A stretch of DNA of 64,000 bases from Epiperipatus broadwayi (GCA_028023455.1 JAQFVV010006502.1:992001-1056000); one strand, 5' to 3'. Shown: positions 23,400 through 35,250, numbered from the stretch's first letter. Notes: generated from the letters alone by a model not told the origin. Numbers and translations are program-made.

Positions 23400-24640
23400 A
23401 AGTCATATATAACATGACTTAATTTAATGAACATGTATTACAAATGTTATATATAGACTTCACAAATAAACTCTTAGTAAGCTTGTTAAGATCTCATTCG
23501 TGAGCTCAATTTATGTGTTTCAAGACTGTAAAGTTCTTAATAAATTTGACAGGCAGGTAATACAATGTTCAATCATCCACACTGCTCAGTGGTGCTGTTT
23601 GTATGCAAAAGCACAGAAATATACTGTTTTAAAGGCCAGTCTGATCATCCACACTGCTCAATGATGCTGTTTCTATGCAAAAGCACAGAAATATACTGTT
23701 TACAAGGCATTCAACAAAATTTCATTTGTTATCATCAGAAATGTTGTTGAAGGTAACACTCCCCCAACATTGCTAGTATGTGAACATTATCAGTGATGTA
23801 TTGTCACATTTTAAATAGATGTTAGTAATGAATAGTTAACAGTGTATCATATGAGAGTGTGTGTATTTGTAATCAGAAAAAGTGTATCAGTATGCAGTTA
23901 CCATTTTTTTTAAATGGAGTGTAATTTTAATGAATAACTACAAATTATAATCATTTTGAAAACGTCCCTAGTTTCCTTGTTAGGTGGCACAATTTAATAA
24001 ATGAGGAGTGTAAATCACGATTTGGCAAAGTTCACGCGAAAGTCACGCAAAATTGCGAGAACTTTGTGAGATGAACAAAGTGAAATTGAAGAACATTTGG
24101 CAGAGTTCAAGTTCTTTGATTTAACTTCAGAAGAAGAATATTTTTCCCACAGAAAAGTTGTGGTGGTGTTATGAAATTACGACGATGTAAAATTTCAGAA
24201 ATGGAATGTGAATCATGTCAATGCCGTCGAAACGTGTAAATCCAAAAAAAAAGTACCAAATATTCTATGTATTTGTTTATGAATAAAAGTTAATATTTTT
24301 GAACTCCCCGGTAAATAAAACAAAAAAAAATGTTTTTAAAAATATATTTAAAAAATTTCGAATGTTTTAAAAAGAAAAAAGTCAGAAGGTTTTTTTAAAA
24401 AAAAAAAAAGACAGTATGTAAAAAAAAAAAAAGAATAAGACTGAAGATTTTAAAACCAAAAGTTATATTTGTTTTTAAAAAATTTTAATAAACCCATTAT
24501 CAAAAAAAAAAAAAAATCCATAAAAATATATATAACACATTTTTTTTTTTAAAAAAAAGCTCTTAAAGAAATATATTTTTAAAAAGCCCGGTAACATTAT
24601 ATTTATTTGTTTTTCAATAGCAACAACACCATGGGGAGGT
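23400..24640. other. Foreign DNA interrupting RTE copy C
   Basis: About 190 bp of RTE coding is missing here and replaced by about 1.24 kb. It starts with AAGTCATATA-AACATGACTT, related to the 59-bp unit at 4.3 kb. It contains a 72-bp two-copy tandem repeat (23571-23702) and ends in a poly-A-rich stretch (24250-24590) followed by CCCGGTAACATTA. That poly-A-rich end resembles the satellite part of the hAT-like element (compare CTGGTAACATTACA near 50182, and AATGCCG motifs near 24228 and 50218). No terminal inverted repeats were found. Confidence 0.55.
23571..23702. repeat. Two-copy tandem repeat, 72-bp period
   Basis: ATCATCCACACTGCTCA...GCACAGAAATATACTGTTT is present twice with a few substitutions. 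It lies within the DNA inserted in RTE copy C. Confidence 0.88.
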
Positions 24641-25688
24641 GTGGGTGATCAGAAACAAATTATTAAGAAAAACATTTATTGAAAGTTCATATTCCTAACT
24701 TTTAGAGACATTCCAATAAATTTAAATTAGAACTTGCAAATCATTTTAAACTATTACCAGATTTTGAATATGATGCAGATTTGATTAAAATTAATAGAAA
24801 AATAACTGATATCCTATTAAAAACTGAAATAAAGATAGATGGTACAACAAAGCAATGATTTATCAATAAAATTTTTACTATGATAAGAGAATGAATTAAG
24901 AAAAGGAGAAATGTAAAAATTTATAAAAATAATCCATGAACAAGAATTGAATATATAGAGTTTTGTAAAATAATATGGAAAAAAATTGAATGACAATATA
25001 AAAAAATATAATTATGAATTAGTAAAGAAAACTATAGAAAAGAATAAAAGTATTAAAAATTTTAAACATTTTATAGTTGGTAGAAAACCTATTTCTACCA
25101 TAAGTAGAAATGATAGAACTATTATTAAAAAAAAACATTACATTATGAAATGAATGGAAAAACTCTATAAACAATTATATGACAATAGAGAACTAGTATC
25201 AAAGAATTCTTTATGGTTACTATATCTTCTGAATTATCCAACATTTTAAATAAAGTGATTCATGAATTTAAATTTATGATAAGCTCCTGCAAAGGATGAA
25301 ATTATAATCGATATCTTAAAACAAGCAGATGGAAAAATAGAAAAATTGTTAGAAAAGTTATATACCAAATGTCTAAATGATAAAAATGTAAATAGATAAT
25401 TAGAAGAATAAAGTAGTAATATTAACAAATAAAGTATTAGAAAGTATAGATTATTAGGTTTTTATTAGTTCAATATAAAAATTTTATCAAGTTAATTATT
25501 ACTCATTTATAGCAAACTCTGGATTGTAATCAACTACCACAAAGGATGACATCTAGGCAATGAAGGAGCTAAAAAAAGGACCAATCAATATGAGTTATCA
25601 TTATGCTTTGAATCTGTAGAATATGAAAAGGCCTTTGATTTTATATTAATTTATAAGCATTTCTATAGTGATTATAACATTGCATTAT

Positions 25689-25691
25689 CAA

Positions 25692-25738
<47 letters not shown>

Positions 25739-25758
25739 TGATGATGATGATGATTATG

Positions 25759-25852
<94 letters not shown>
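25689..25852. repeat. (TAA)n microsatellite with a GAT interruption
   Basis: A long AAT/TAA array is broken at about 25736-25758 by (GAT)n. It sits inside RTE copy C at the point where copies A and D have GCAACAGCAACAATTAG and AATAGCAATAATCAG. It therefore probably grew from an AAY-rich stretch of the element itself. The long Asn-only and Tyr-only frames are artefacts of the repeat. Confidence 0.95.
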
Positions 25853-25854
<2 letters not shown>

Positions 25855-25989
25855 GACCATGATAATTCAAAATGAGTATGATCATACTATTTTTTTAAAA
25901 AAAATTAAATATAAGGGGGTTACTCTAAAGATGAATTTTGGAATGACTACATAAACTAATCTCTGAGCCATAAATATATCCATATATAG

Positions 25990-28345
25990 AACATGCTTTC
26001 ATTTATTTGCCTTTTAGTTTCCTAAGCTGAAAACCTTTCTTTATAAAATCAATATCATGTCTAAAATTTTCCAATGTACTCTAGTCTCTGCCATACTTTC
26101 TCAATAGAAACAATTGACATTGCAGTTCTTTAAAATGACTTTGAGATAATCATTTCAAAGTAGACAGTAGTTATTTGTCCTATAAACCTATGTTCAAGTT
26201 ATCATGAAAAACCATTTTAAGAAATCTTTCATTATTCATCAATTTTACTAGTGTAATGCAATAAAAGCATGATTTTACAATCATAAACTCAATATTATCA
26301 CTTCCAGCATTTTAGCCATTGTATTTTTAAATTTTACAGAGCATTATTAAATTAAACATTTCTATTGCATTGATATTGTGTCCAAATTTCACATACATCA
26401 CAATAAATTAGATAAAATAATGTATATCTTTATAGCTCAGTTGCAGTAGTTATTTCTCTATGATGAAATACTCTATTTTTTAATTTGATAAAAGCAACAG
26501 CACATTGGAGTATGTGTTGAATTTGGAAATGTAAGACTATCTTTCTACATATAAAATAACTAAGATATTTAAACTGATTTATTTTCTCAAGTTAATAATC
26601 ATCCAAGCTGAAAGTTAATGAAGATTTTTCTTTAATAATCACTGGCTGATAAAGAACTTAAGTTGGTTAAATATTAATTAATAAACTGATGGCTTTATAA
26701 GTTACTTTCAAAAAGAACATTTTGGAAATAATCATTTGAACTGGCAAAATTGCTCAATCATCAGATTACTGTAAATCTAAAATCCAAGGAAATAATGTTC
26801 TTGCTTTTGTGTTTAATCCAAATTAAAAATTCCACCATCAAACCTGTATCATTTCTTGATCAATATCTAATTAAGCTCCTTACTACAATTGAAAACAATG
26901 TTGAAGCAAGTAGACACCCTTGTTTAACACCAATTTTCATTTCACACCTCAGATTTTTTACCCATAGTAATAACCCTTTCCATCATTCAATCATTTAGAA
27001 GCTGTATAATGCAAATACATTTTAGTGGACAACATACTACATTAAATAATGTGATATACCTATCCTATTAACTGCATCAAATATCTGGGTCATATCAATA
27101 AAAGCAATATCTAAATCAGTCTTTTGTTTCCAATACGTTTTTTTGTATTGGTCTGGTAACAAAAATTACATCAACAATGTTTATTTTAAAACACATCGAG
27201 TCTCTGATAAATAAACATCTATAACTGGAAGCAATTTATTCAACAAAATCCTTGAAAGTATTTATAGTGTAATTGATAAAAATGATATTTCATGATAATT
27301 GCTGCAATCTTATCTATTTCATTTGTGTTCAAATATAATAATAATAAAAACATTCTTTATATCAGATGCCACAACTTTATGACTAGATATTCCTAAACAA
27401 TTCCAATAATTTTGAAGCTAAAATCTCACCACTATGTTTTAAAACTTCTTCAGATATTTCATCATGATCTGCAACCTTTTCATTTTTAAGATTACAAAGA
27501 GTTGGAATGACTTTATTAAGCTGGATATCTTTGCCCAAATGTAAATGAGTAGATAAAATAGATATATCATTAAAAATCTTTCTCTCAATTCTTGTATCAT
27601 TATCTAAACAATAATCAAAATATTATTTGTACCTATTCAAAATATCATTGTCATCATATAAGAGGTTTAATAGGATTATGATACTATTTCTCTAATCCAT
27701 AGCTTCTTTCAGTGCATAAAAAAAGAGATCTAGAATGACTATGATTCGTAAATGTCTGCATTTTCTGTGTGATTTTAATTCCACAAACATTTCTAAGCTT
27801 CTTTTTAGTTACTAAACTTCTGCATCCAGATTTTTATATTTATTATGAGGTTTTACACTTAATTTATTATTTTCCAAACAAAGAAGGCCACATGAAACAG
27901 TTTTAGTAGTTAATGTCTGTTGAAATTTAGTAAATATTTTATATTCTTTTGAAAAACGAACACCAATTTTTATCTGAATTAGATTGGAATATCTTTTTTA
28001 ATGCAATTATTTTAATCTTGAAGTGTACTATTCTACAATTTGTTCAATAATTAAGTGCTCATATAATATGAACTTCTTTTGGAGTGTGACTCCTAACTAT
28101 AATGTAATCTATTAAATCCTATTGTTTAAAGAATGGATGAATTGATATTCCTTTGTAGTAGTTTTTCTGCCTAAATAAACTGATTGTGATAGTCAATCCA
28201 TATGTAGTTCATAAATTCTATAATACAAACTATTTCCAATTACAACATTAAAATCTCCAAGAAAAAAAAAATTAATAATATCACTGTAATTATGCTATTC
28301 AACATTGAATGTAAGCCTTCCTTCTCTGAATGCTCTGACTCTAAT
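25990..28345 (-). mobile_element. LINE-2 (non-RTE non-LTR retrotransposon), 3' part, decayed
   Basis: The minus strand reads from 28345 downward. The endonuclease tail FFFLGDFNVVIG lies at about 28235-28275. The linker includes EKVADHDEISEEVLKHSGEI near 27430-27490. Reverse transcriptase motif A reads DLDIAFIDMTQIFDAVNR at about 27060-27115, one base out of frame with the preceding QKNVLETKD. Motif B reads GVKQGCLLASTLFSI at about 26890-26935. The catalytic motif C is broken, reading SDD-stop-AIL near 26760. A C-terminal stretch with CDVCEIWTQYQCN lies near 26370. This motif set (FIDLTKAFDTVNR, GVKQGC-LAPTLFSI) is known from a LINE group common in invertebrates and fish; I do not assign the clade. 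The 5' part continues beyond the nested RTE copy, at 31627-32000. Confidence 0.75.
28332..28345. repeat. Target-site duplication, left copy
   Basis: GCTCTGACTCTAAT here and GCCCTGAATCTAAT at 31627-31640 match at 12 of 14 positions and exactly bracket RTE copy A. Removing the RTE and one copy leaves an uninterrupted LINE-2 reading frame. Confidence 0.85.
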
Positions 28346-30016
28346 CATCATCAACCATTATCAATCCACTGCAGGATGAAGGTCTCTCCAAGTTTAATCC
28401 ATCTTCTCCGATCTTTAGCTTCTCTTCTCCACAACACCTCTGCACATTTTCTTATTTCATCCATCCATATCACATGTGGTCTCTTTCTGGTCTTTTACAA
28501 TCTCTTGGAATCCAGTTTAAAATTTCAATTGTCCATCTATTATCATCTTTTCTAGCAATATGTCCAGCCCAACTCCATTTCAATCTTTTAATTTTTTCAA
28601 TAAGGTCAGTAACACCTGTTTGTTGTCTTACCCATACATTGTGTTTTCGATCTCTTCTTGTTACTCCCAACATACATCTCTTCATACTCTTTTGAGTGGT
28701 CTGAAGTCTCTGTATTGCTCTTCTATTAAGTGTCCAAGTCTCAGATACATAAGTAAGAACTGGTAAAACACATTTGTTAAAAACCATCCTTTTCAAACAC
28801 ATAGGCATATTTCCTTTTAGTATCAAGTTATTTCTACCAAAAGCACTCCAACCAAGTTTAATTCTATGATTAATTTCCTCCAGTATGTTTCCATCTGTAT
28901 TAATAATCTGACCAAGGTATTTGTAACTGTTAACTTCTTCTAATTCTTCATAATCAATCTTTATTTTCATATTTTGAGCAAATCGATTAAACATTACTTT
29001 AGTCTTTTTAACATTTATCTTTAGTCCTACTTTTCTACTTTCATCTGCTAACTCCTGCAACATTTCCTGTAGCTCTGAGGCATTATTTGCAAAAACAACT
29101 ACATCATCTGCGAAATCTAAATGACTTAAATACTCTCCTTTACTTTCACTCCTTTAGTTTCCCATTTTAATCCATAAAATACTTCTTGCAGCACTGCTGG
29201 AAAAAGTTTTGGAGATATGGAGTCACCTTGTCTTACACCTTTCTCAATGTTGATTTTTCCAGTATCATTATGTAATCTAATTGTTGCTGTTGCATTTTTA
29301 TAAATATTCTTTAAAATATGACAATATCCTGGATCTATACCTTGACGATCCAATGCTTTAATCACTGAAGAAATGTGTATAGAATCGAATGCTTTTTCAT
29401 AATCTACAAATCCAAAACATAATGACAACTCATGTTCATTTGTCCTTTCTATGACTTCTCACAATACCTGGATATGATCCATTGTACTAAAACCACTTTT
29501 AATTCCAGCTTGTTCTCTTGGTTGGTGGAAATCCAAAGTTCTCTGTAGACGAGTTGTAATTATCTTGGTAAAAATTTTATATAAAACTGATAAAAGGCTG
29601 ATAGGTCTGTAATTTCTAATATCTTCGTTATCACCTTTTTAAAATATTAATATTATTACTGCATTCTTCCAATCTTCCGGTACATCTTTATCATTTAGAC
29701 ATTTGGTATATAACTTTGCTAAAATTGTTTTTATTTTTTCACCTGCTTCTTTTAATATATCAATTATAATTCCATCATTTCCTGGAGCCTTTCCTTTCAT
29801 CATACATTTAATTGCATGTCTCACTACTTCATTTAAAATTCTGGGCAATTCAGAAGATGTAATAGATATAGGAGGTACTTGTTCTTTATTACTATATAGT
29901 TCTTGATAAAAATCTTCTACCAATTTCATGATGTTATCTCTTTTTAGTAATAATTCCATCTTTTTTTCTAATTGCAGATATAAATTTCCTACCAATACCA
30001 AAATGTTGTTTAACAT
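28346..30016 (-). pseudogene. RTE copy A: reverse transcriptase and C-terminal region
   Basis: Readable motifs in order: GKAPGNDGI near 29770-29795, NYRPISLLSVLYKIFTKI near 29565-29620, motif A FVDYEKAFDSI near 29375-29410, motif B GVRQGDSISPKLF near 29205-29245, catalytic motif C FADDVVVFANN near 29085-29120, SYKYLGQIIN near 28915, VLPVLTYVSETWTLN near 28725-28770, LKWSWAGHIARKD near 28540-28580, and the closing WMDEIRKCAEV...WI-LGETFILQWID near 28370-28460. The spacing and the WAGHIAR/ETW-L motifs are typical of RTE-clade elements. The active-site ADD is intact. Frame changes are at about 29640 (a stop at the C-terminal side of ILIF), 29430, 29130 and 28480. The function would be copying element RNA at the nicked target. 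Confidence 0.92.
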
Positions 30017-31303
30017 TCTTGAGACTTTTATTTTCTTCTACAGCTTTCCTTGTTATTTCACAGTTAAACTTTCTTATATCATTTTCAACTCTTTTCCATA
30101 CCATTTTACAAAATTCAAGATATTCAATTCTTTTTAATACATAATTTTTATATATCTTCATATTCCTTCTTTTCTTCATAAATTCTCTAGTCTCAGTAGA
30201 AATTTTATTAGCCAATTGCTGCTTTTTTCTACCAGCTATTTTTGTTGCACTTTTTAAAAGTGTATCAGTTATTTTCATATTAATTTCATTCAAATCTGAA
30301 TCATGTTCAAAATCTCCTAACACTTGAAACCTATTAGTATGTTCTAATTTAAATTCATTAGAATATTTCTGAAGATTAGAAATATCAACTGTAAATATTG
30401 TTTTTCTTAATAATTTTTGTCTCTCTAGTTTTACATTAACACCTAACTTACACCTTACTAATCGATGATCATTTCCTGTGTTAAATTTATTAAGACCATT
30501 ACAATCTTGAAATATGTATTTCCTGTTAGTCAAAATATAATCCAATTCTGCTGTACCTTCATTTGGATGCTTCCATGTCCATTTTCTTTTAATATTTTTC
30601 TCAAAAAAAGAATTCATAATATAAAGTTTTTCTTTTTCTGCAAACTCCACAAGTCTATGTCCTCTCTCATTTCTATTACCATAACCAAAATTACCTACAG
30701 CAATTTCATCTTTCATTTGTCTACCAATTCTAGCATTAAAGTCTCCCATAACAATTTTAAAATGTTGTTTATTTTGATCAAAAGCCTTTGTACATCCATA
30801 TAAAAATCTTCTACTTCTTCATTACTATGAGAACTTGTTGGGGCATAAACCTGAATTATCTGCATTTGGTATCTGCTATTATGTTGTATAACTAATCTTG
30901 CCACTCTGTCCAATACACCATCAATCTCCACAATATTGTTCTTCCACTTTTTATTTATAATGAATCCTACTCCACTTGTATTTCCAATATTTGTGCCTTT
31001 ATAATAGAGTATATGTCTACTTTTTAAATCAATTGTCTCTTCACCTTTTCTTCTAACTTCACAAAGTCCAATAATGTCCCATTTAATATAAGACAGTTCT
31101 TCTTCTAATTATTGCAATCTTCCTTCACTTGAAAGTGATCTGCAGTTGTAAGTACCTAAATAAAAAGTTGTCATCAAATGGCAGCCTGGGTTTGCAATCA
31201 GGGGATTTTTAGCACCCTCCGCCTTCAACAACCAACCGCTGCCTTGGTTGGTGACTTTACAGCCTCCTGGGAATAAGGGCCTTGCTTTATTTTTGTCTGT
31301 CAT
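29934..31303 (-). pseudogene. RTE copy A: AP-endonuclease and inter-domain region
   Basis: The chosen start is the ATG at 31303, conserved with copy B; a shared leader of about 320 bp precedes it. Domains in order: TYNCRSL near 31150 (start of the nuclease fold), GLCEVRRKGEE near 31045-31080 with the metal-binding Glu, YAPTSSHS near 30845, MGDFNARIG at 30723-30749 with the catalytic Asp and Asn, and GNDHRLVRCKL near 30450-30480 with the catalytic His. A Lys/Glu-rich inter-domain stretch of about 150 residues ends near 29934. The nuclease nicks target DNA to prime reverse transcription. A stop after SSEGRLQ and a lost T near 30785, which copy B retains, split the frame into 31303-31109, 30931-30713 and 30749-29934. 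Confidence 0.9.
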
Positions 31304-31626
31304 AATTGTATATATGTATTGGAAAAATATTTATCATTTACACAAACATTCATTCTGCCTTATCAGGCACTGAGAAGAAAGACCATGGTGTTTCTTGATC
31401 TTAAACTCAGAGGTAAAAAGCCAATAAACTCACCATGCTGGCTAATGCATGTTGGTGAGCAGCCCATCCATGTTTGTATACTATATAAATAATCACATAG
31501 TAATAACAGCTGCAACGACAAGAATGTATGGAGTGGACATTAGGAATTTGCACTGCTCGGTTCCTTTAAGGCCTCCAAGAGGAATCAATGGGTCTCCTCT
31601 TAGTTAATAGCAAACTCCTTTCTGCA

Positions 31627-32000
31627 GCCCTGAATCTAATATTGATGAATAAATATTAATAAAAGGAAACTATTAGCTTTATGAAAACTTAAGATAATTA
31701 ACCTTTTGTTGATACAATAAAGAATTTTAACAATAAACATATTAGATTTTGTAGCAAATCTAACATCACATCTTATTCTTTCAATGACTGACTTGTCTTT
31801 CCAAAAATAATCTGCATTCATTCAACTTTCCTAATTAAGTTTCTTTCTGGAAAATGAATTTTTTTAAAGAGCAGTTATATCAATCTTAAATGTTGACAGT
31901 TCCTTAAATGTAATTGCAGTCCTTCATTCTGTTCATCAAAAATTTGTGTCAAATAAAACTAAATTTATATTATTTACTCTTACTACTACCAGGATCTCTT
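31627..32000 (-). mobile_element. LINE-2, 5' part (endonuclease N-terminal half)
   Basis: On the minus strand, just upstream of the nested RTE, the reading is ELSTFKIDITALFKK then HFPE (about 31850-31895), FW near 31805, and DVRFATKSNMFIVKILYCINKRLIIL at about 31690-31765. These follow the endonuclease pattern ELARYKIDIAALSETR, FW, GVGFAIK and GINDRLM known for this LINE group. The sequence then joins, across one target duplication, to EKEGLHSMLNSIITV and LGDFN on the other side of the RTE. Frame changes and the altered ETR motif show decay. The upstream limit near 32000 is where similarity fades. Confidence 0.7.
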
Positions 32001-32515
32001 GCTTCATTACTACTATTAATAATTAATATATTTTTTTTATTTTTACTGCTGAAATGAAATAATCTACAATGTGTGACAACTGAACTAGAATGTATGCGAT
32101 AGGACATTTTAGCCCATACTTTGTAGGCCCTTCAATTATCATGGTAGCAGGGAAATCTTAAACAGGGCTGTCTACGCATAATCTTTGCCAGCTACAATTT
32201 CCATTTCACTTAAATCAAATTACAATCAAAGTACTGCCTAGAGAAAAGAACATAACTAAATATTGTCCATGTCTTTGTAATTGCTTTTTTTAATTAGGAA
32301 AAAGGGAAGGAAAATTCTATGTATATAGATAATAAATGGGAATGTCATTGCACATTCATACAATCTCATTGTCACATTTATTACAAAAAAGATGTCTATT
32401 AGTAGGAGAGACTTACAACTGCAGTAACCTACAATAACTAAGTGAATGAAGAATAAAATGAAGAAGATTGAATAAATTGTTTGTATCAAAAATAGTACCT
32501 AACCTTTTATAAATC
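32001..32515. other. Unassigned DNA
   Basis: Possibly the LINE-2 5' leader, but nothing can be matched. Confidence 0.5.
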
Positions 32516-32519
32516 ATTA

Positions 32520-33447
32520 TCTTTAAGATGCACTCATATACTGAAAAATATTTATTAAAATAAATAGCAATAATCAGATTACATAATGATACTCAAAATA
32601 TTAACATTGAAGAGGAGATGTAACAAGTGATTTCTTTCTCCAAAACATTTTACAGCAGTTTTACAATAAGTGTTTTGTGAACTAAAATTGGAATTTAAAG
32701 GATAAAAGTAAATGGAGATTTGTTAAGACATCTATATTTTGAAAATGATGCAGTTGTTTTTGCAAATAATGCTTTAGAGCTTCAGGGGATATTGCAGGAG
32801 TTATCAGTTGAAGTTGAAAGAAAGAACGTATAACTAAAAACAAATGCTGTAAAGACAGAATGTTCAATTGATTTTTTCAAAAGAAGAAAATAAATAGTTA
32901 TAAAAAAGAATTAGAAGAAGGTAACAATTACAGATAAAATTAACTATGGTATTAAACTTAGATTGAATGTTTTTTGATAGAAATAACTTCATTTTAAAAG
33001 AAAATATACTTATGTTTTGAAAAATAATATTTGTTAATAAATATGTTTTACCAATCATTACTTATGAATCTAAGACTTGTACATTTAACAGAAGAGCAGT
33101 ACAGAGACTTCAGACCACTCTATAAATTATGGGGATATGTATGTGAGGAGTAGTAAAAAAGGATCATAAATGAAATATATGGATAAATGATCAAACACTA
33201 TTATTGGCAACATTAAATGAATTAGAAAGACTGAATTGGAAGCTGGAATGAACATGTTGGTAGAAAAGATGATAGTAAATAGACAGTGGAAATCTTAATC
33301 ATGATTCCAATAGATTATTAAAAATATCTAAAAAATAATCCCATGTATTTATGAATTAAAGAAAGTGAAAAAAAAAAAATAGAAAAGAAAATGAATTAAA
33401 CTTGGAGAGACCTTTATCTTGAATTGGATCAATGATGGTTAAAAATG
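32520..33447 (+). mobile_element. RTE-type LINE, copy D, 5'-truncated 3' end
   Basis: Collinear with the last part of copy A. AGATTACATAATGATACT at about 32577 corresponds to the region just before motif B. TTTTGAAAATGATGCAGTTG at about 32735 is the motif C region; the catalytic FADD now reads FENDAVVFANNA. The C-terminal motifs ITYESKTCTFNRRAVQRLQT (about 33055-33120) and the closing LGETFIL-WINDG (about 33400-33435) follow. It ends at GGTTAAAAATG (33447), matching the copy A end GGTTGATGATG, so the 3' end is intact while the 5' end is lost. Such 5' truncation is usual after incomplete reverse transcription. It lies on the opposite strand from copy A, only 0.9 kb away. There are many stops. 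Confidence 0.82.
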
Positions 33448-34905
33448 TTGATAAAATTTTAAGGTTGTTTTGCTGTTGAGGCCTTTTGCTTATTTTTATT
33501 ATAATGTTTATCTCAACACTTAAAGAAAAATGTTATCTTTAATATTATTTTTTTTGTTGAACTATTATATTTTTTAAAACTTGTTTTCAAACCATAACTT
33601 TATTCTAAATTTCTCTTAAAATGTGCTACTATAACTTAAACATTTATATTGGTGGAATCTGGAATCCATAAAGACTTAACAAACAGATAAATTAACTTTT
33701 ATTGGAACAATACAAAATTTATTTTAAAATATTATCAATTTGCTGACACACACACATATATAATAAGCTTTTTGCTATTAAAATAATAATATGATACCGT
33801 ATATTAAAACAATTTCTGCTTTGTTTACTGTTTTCAAATATAAAACGATTTTTATCATCAGAATCAAATATATTAATTATCCAGATTTTTTTTTATTTTC
33901 AATAATAGATTATTGCATATTATACTGATTTCACAATTGTTTCTTGTGATTTTACTAAGAATTTTTATATTCCAGATAAAAAAACTAAGGTTGTCTCAAA
34001 CTAGAAAATAAGTAATCAAAATTGATAATTAAAAATTGCTTTCTCGCCTTTATATCAATACTTTTCAGAAGTGTATAATCAATTTTTTTATATTTTAGTA
34101 TATAGTTAATATTCATAGGTTTACTAATATAAAGAATAATGACATCTTTTAAAAACTTCTTTTAAAAAATTTTGTTAAATAGATAATTAATTGACATGCA
34201 AGAGAAACATAAATTAAAGAATTTGACAATTAAGTTCTATAAACTTTTTTTTTTAAAAATTTCTTTAAAAAAATTTTAAATCCGTTTATCCACATATTTT
34301 TTTCTAATCTCTCTTTATACCTATTCTGAGTTAATTTGATTATTTTTTATTTTCTGTTATTGCATTGTTTGATTTTTTTCGCCTTGAGATATTAAGAAAA
34401 ATTTAACTTTATTAATATTATTATATTTTAATTTACAAATGTCAATATTGTTGCACTCTAAACATTGGAACCAACGGACTTCAGATAAATATATCAATGA
34501 TTATTACTAACTATTTAATAAACTAGAAATTATCTTGAATTTAAGTATAAATTTTAAGCCTCAGTTAAAAAAATAATATATCTGTTTTTTAATAACAGAA
34601 ATATTTGGAATAACTCAATTTCATCATACGTAATATTTTATTTGTGTTCTTAATATGTTCATTCACTACATACTCTTAAAAATTATAGATATCTGGGAGA
34701 AACAAGTGATTCCAAAATGCATTTTATACTATATTATTAATCTTTAGTTAAGTTTTGTAATTGAAATATTCTTTAAACTTTCTTTCATGCTATATTTTGT
34801 CAAAGAACTAAATCAATTTCTTTATTAAATATTAATCTTCAAAAGTTATGTAACAATAATTTGTTACCTCAATGAAGTTTTTTTTGTAAATCTTGATTTA
34901 TTATT
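33448..34905. other. Unassigned AT-rich DNA
   Basis: Nothing recognisable on either strand. A short CA/TA run lies at about 33748-33762. Confidence 0.6.
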
Positions 34906-34907
34906 TT

Positions 34908-34952
34908 ATACACACACACAGAAACACACACACACATATATATATATATATA
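34908..34952. repeat. (CA)n(TA)n microsatellite
   Basis: ACACACACACA, one GAAA interruption, more CA, then TA repeats. Confidence 0.92.
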
Positions 34953-34954
34953 AT

Positions 34955-35250
34955 GGAAAACAATCAACATTTAGACAATCCCAATCAATCTTAACCTGTT
35001 GTCAAGACAACCTTCTTTTAACAGTATTAATGATCCAATATATTTGAAGAAGCCACTAAAGATTGCAACTTATCTATAGAAATTAAAATTATTGATAAAA
35101 AGAAGTTTAAATAAATCTCCTTAAATAGGTAAATATAACCTGTTCTGAATGCAGACTAATAACTAGTCAATTATAACAGTATATGTATATATAATCATTA
35201 AAATCAACCAACACTTAGATAATCCCAATATCAAAAGCAATTAACAATCT
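34955..35250 (-). mobile_element. Penelope-type terminal unit, inverted, third copy
   Basis: Same family and orientation as 17985-18470: ACCTGTTGTCAAGACAACC, GCCACTAAAGATTGCAA, AAGAAGTTTAAATAA, ACCTGTTCTGAATGCAGACT and CCAACACTTAGATAATCCCAATA occur in the same order. It is shorter because an internal stretch is missing. No coding relic can be tied to it. The adjacent plus-strand open frame 35321-35533 (70 codons) is Lys/Ile-rich and unrecognised. Confidence 0.65.

Larger units (their letters stand above)
22400..25935 (+). mobile_element. RTE-type LINE, copy C, strongly decayed and interrupted
   Basis: Collinear with copy A read from its 5' end. The 5' UTR is at about 22400-22600 (TTTATTGGCTTTTTACCTCTGAG). 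The endonuclease portion is at about 22860-23395; for example, the nucleotides of the copy A ICEVRRK and NTSGVGFIINKK segments align at about 22955-23075. There is then a gap filled by foreign DNA (about 23400-24640). The inter-domain region resumes at about 24645-25240, and the N-terminal reverse transcriptase follows, including a VEYEKAFDF match to motif A near 25620-25645. The element is lost after about 25935, past a (TAA)n expansion that replaces the part just before motif B. Stops and frameshifts are everywhere, so this copy is much older than copy A. Confidence 0.8.
28346..31626 (-). mobile_element. RTE-type LINE, copy A, near full length (3281 bp), nested in LINE-2
   Basis: This is the youngest-looking and most complete element in the window, running from 5' end TGCAGAAAGGAGTTTGC (31626) to 3' end GGTTGATGATG (28346). 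The length of about 3.3 kb is what RTE elements usually have. It carries one long ORF in origin: AP-endonuclease, inter-domain region, reverse transcriptase and a C-terminal region, with a very short 3' end of TGATG repeats as in RTE. It is bracketed by a 14-bp target-site duplication. Breaks include a stop near 31110, a one-base deletion near 30785, frame changes near 29930-30016 and 29125-29135, and one near 28480. It is therefore inactive, though the key motifs survive. Copies B, C and D in this window belong to the same family. Confidence 0.92.

Noticed and set aside
23565-23750. 61-codon plus frame with a repeated HPHCS-V motif
   Set aside because: Produced by the 72-bp tandem duplication; no domain or start context.
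25668-25860. 62-codon poly-Asn and poly-Tyr frames
   Set aside because: Artefacts of the (TAA)n array in RTE copy C.
26425-26450. TATAGCTCAGTTGCAGTAG, resembling a tRNA A box
   Set aside because: No B box or foldable tRNA follows; it lies in the LINE-2 3' region.
28292-30803. Plus-strand open frames of 67-112 codons
   Set aside because: Antisense shadows of RTE copy A, whose minus-strand reading shows endonuclease and reverse-transcriptase motifs.
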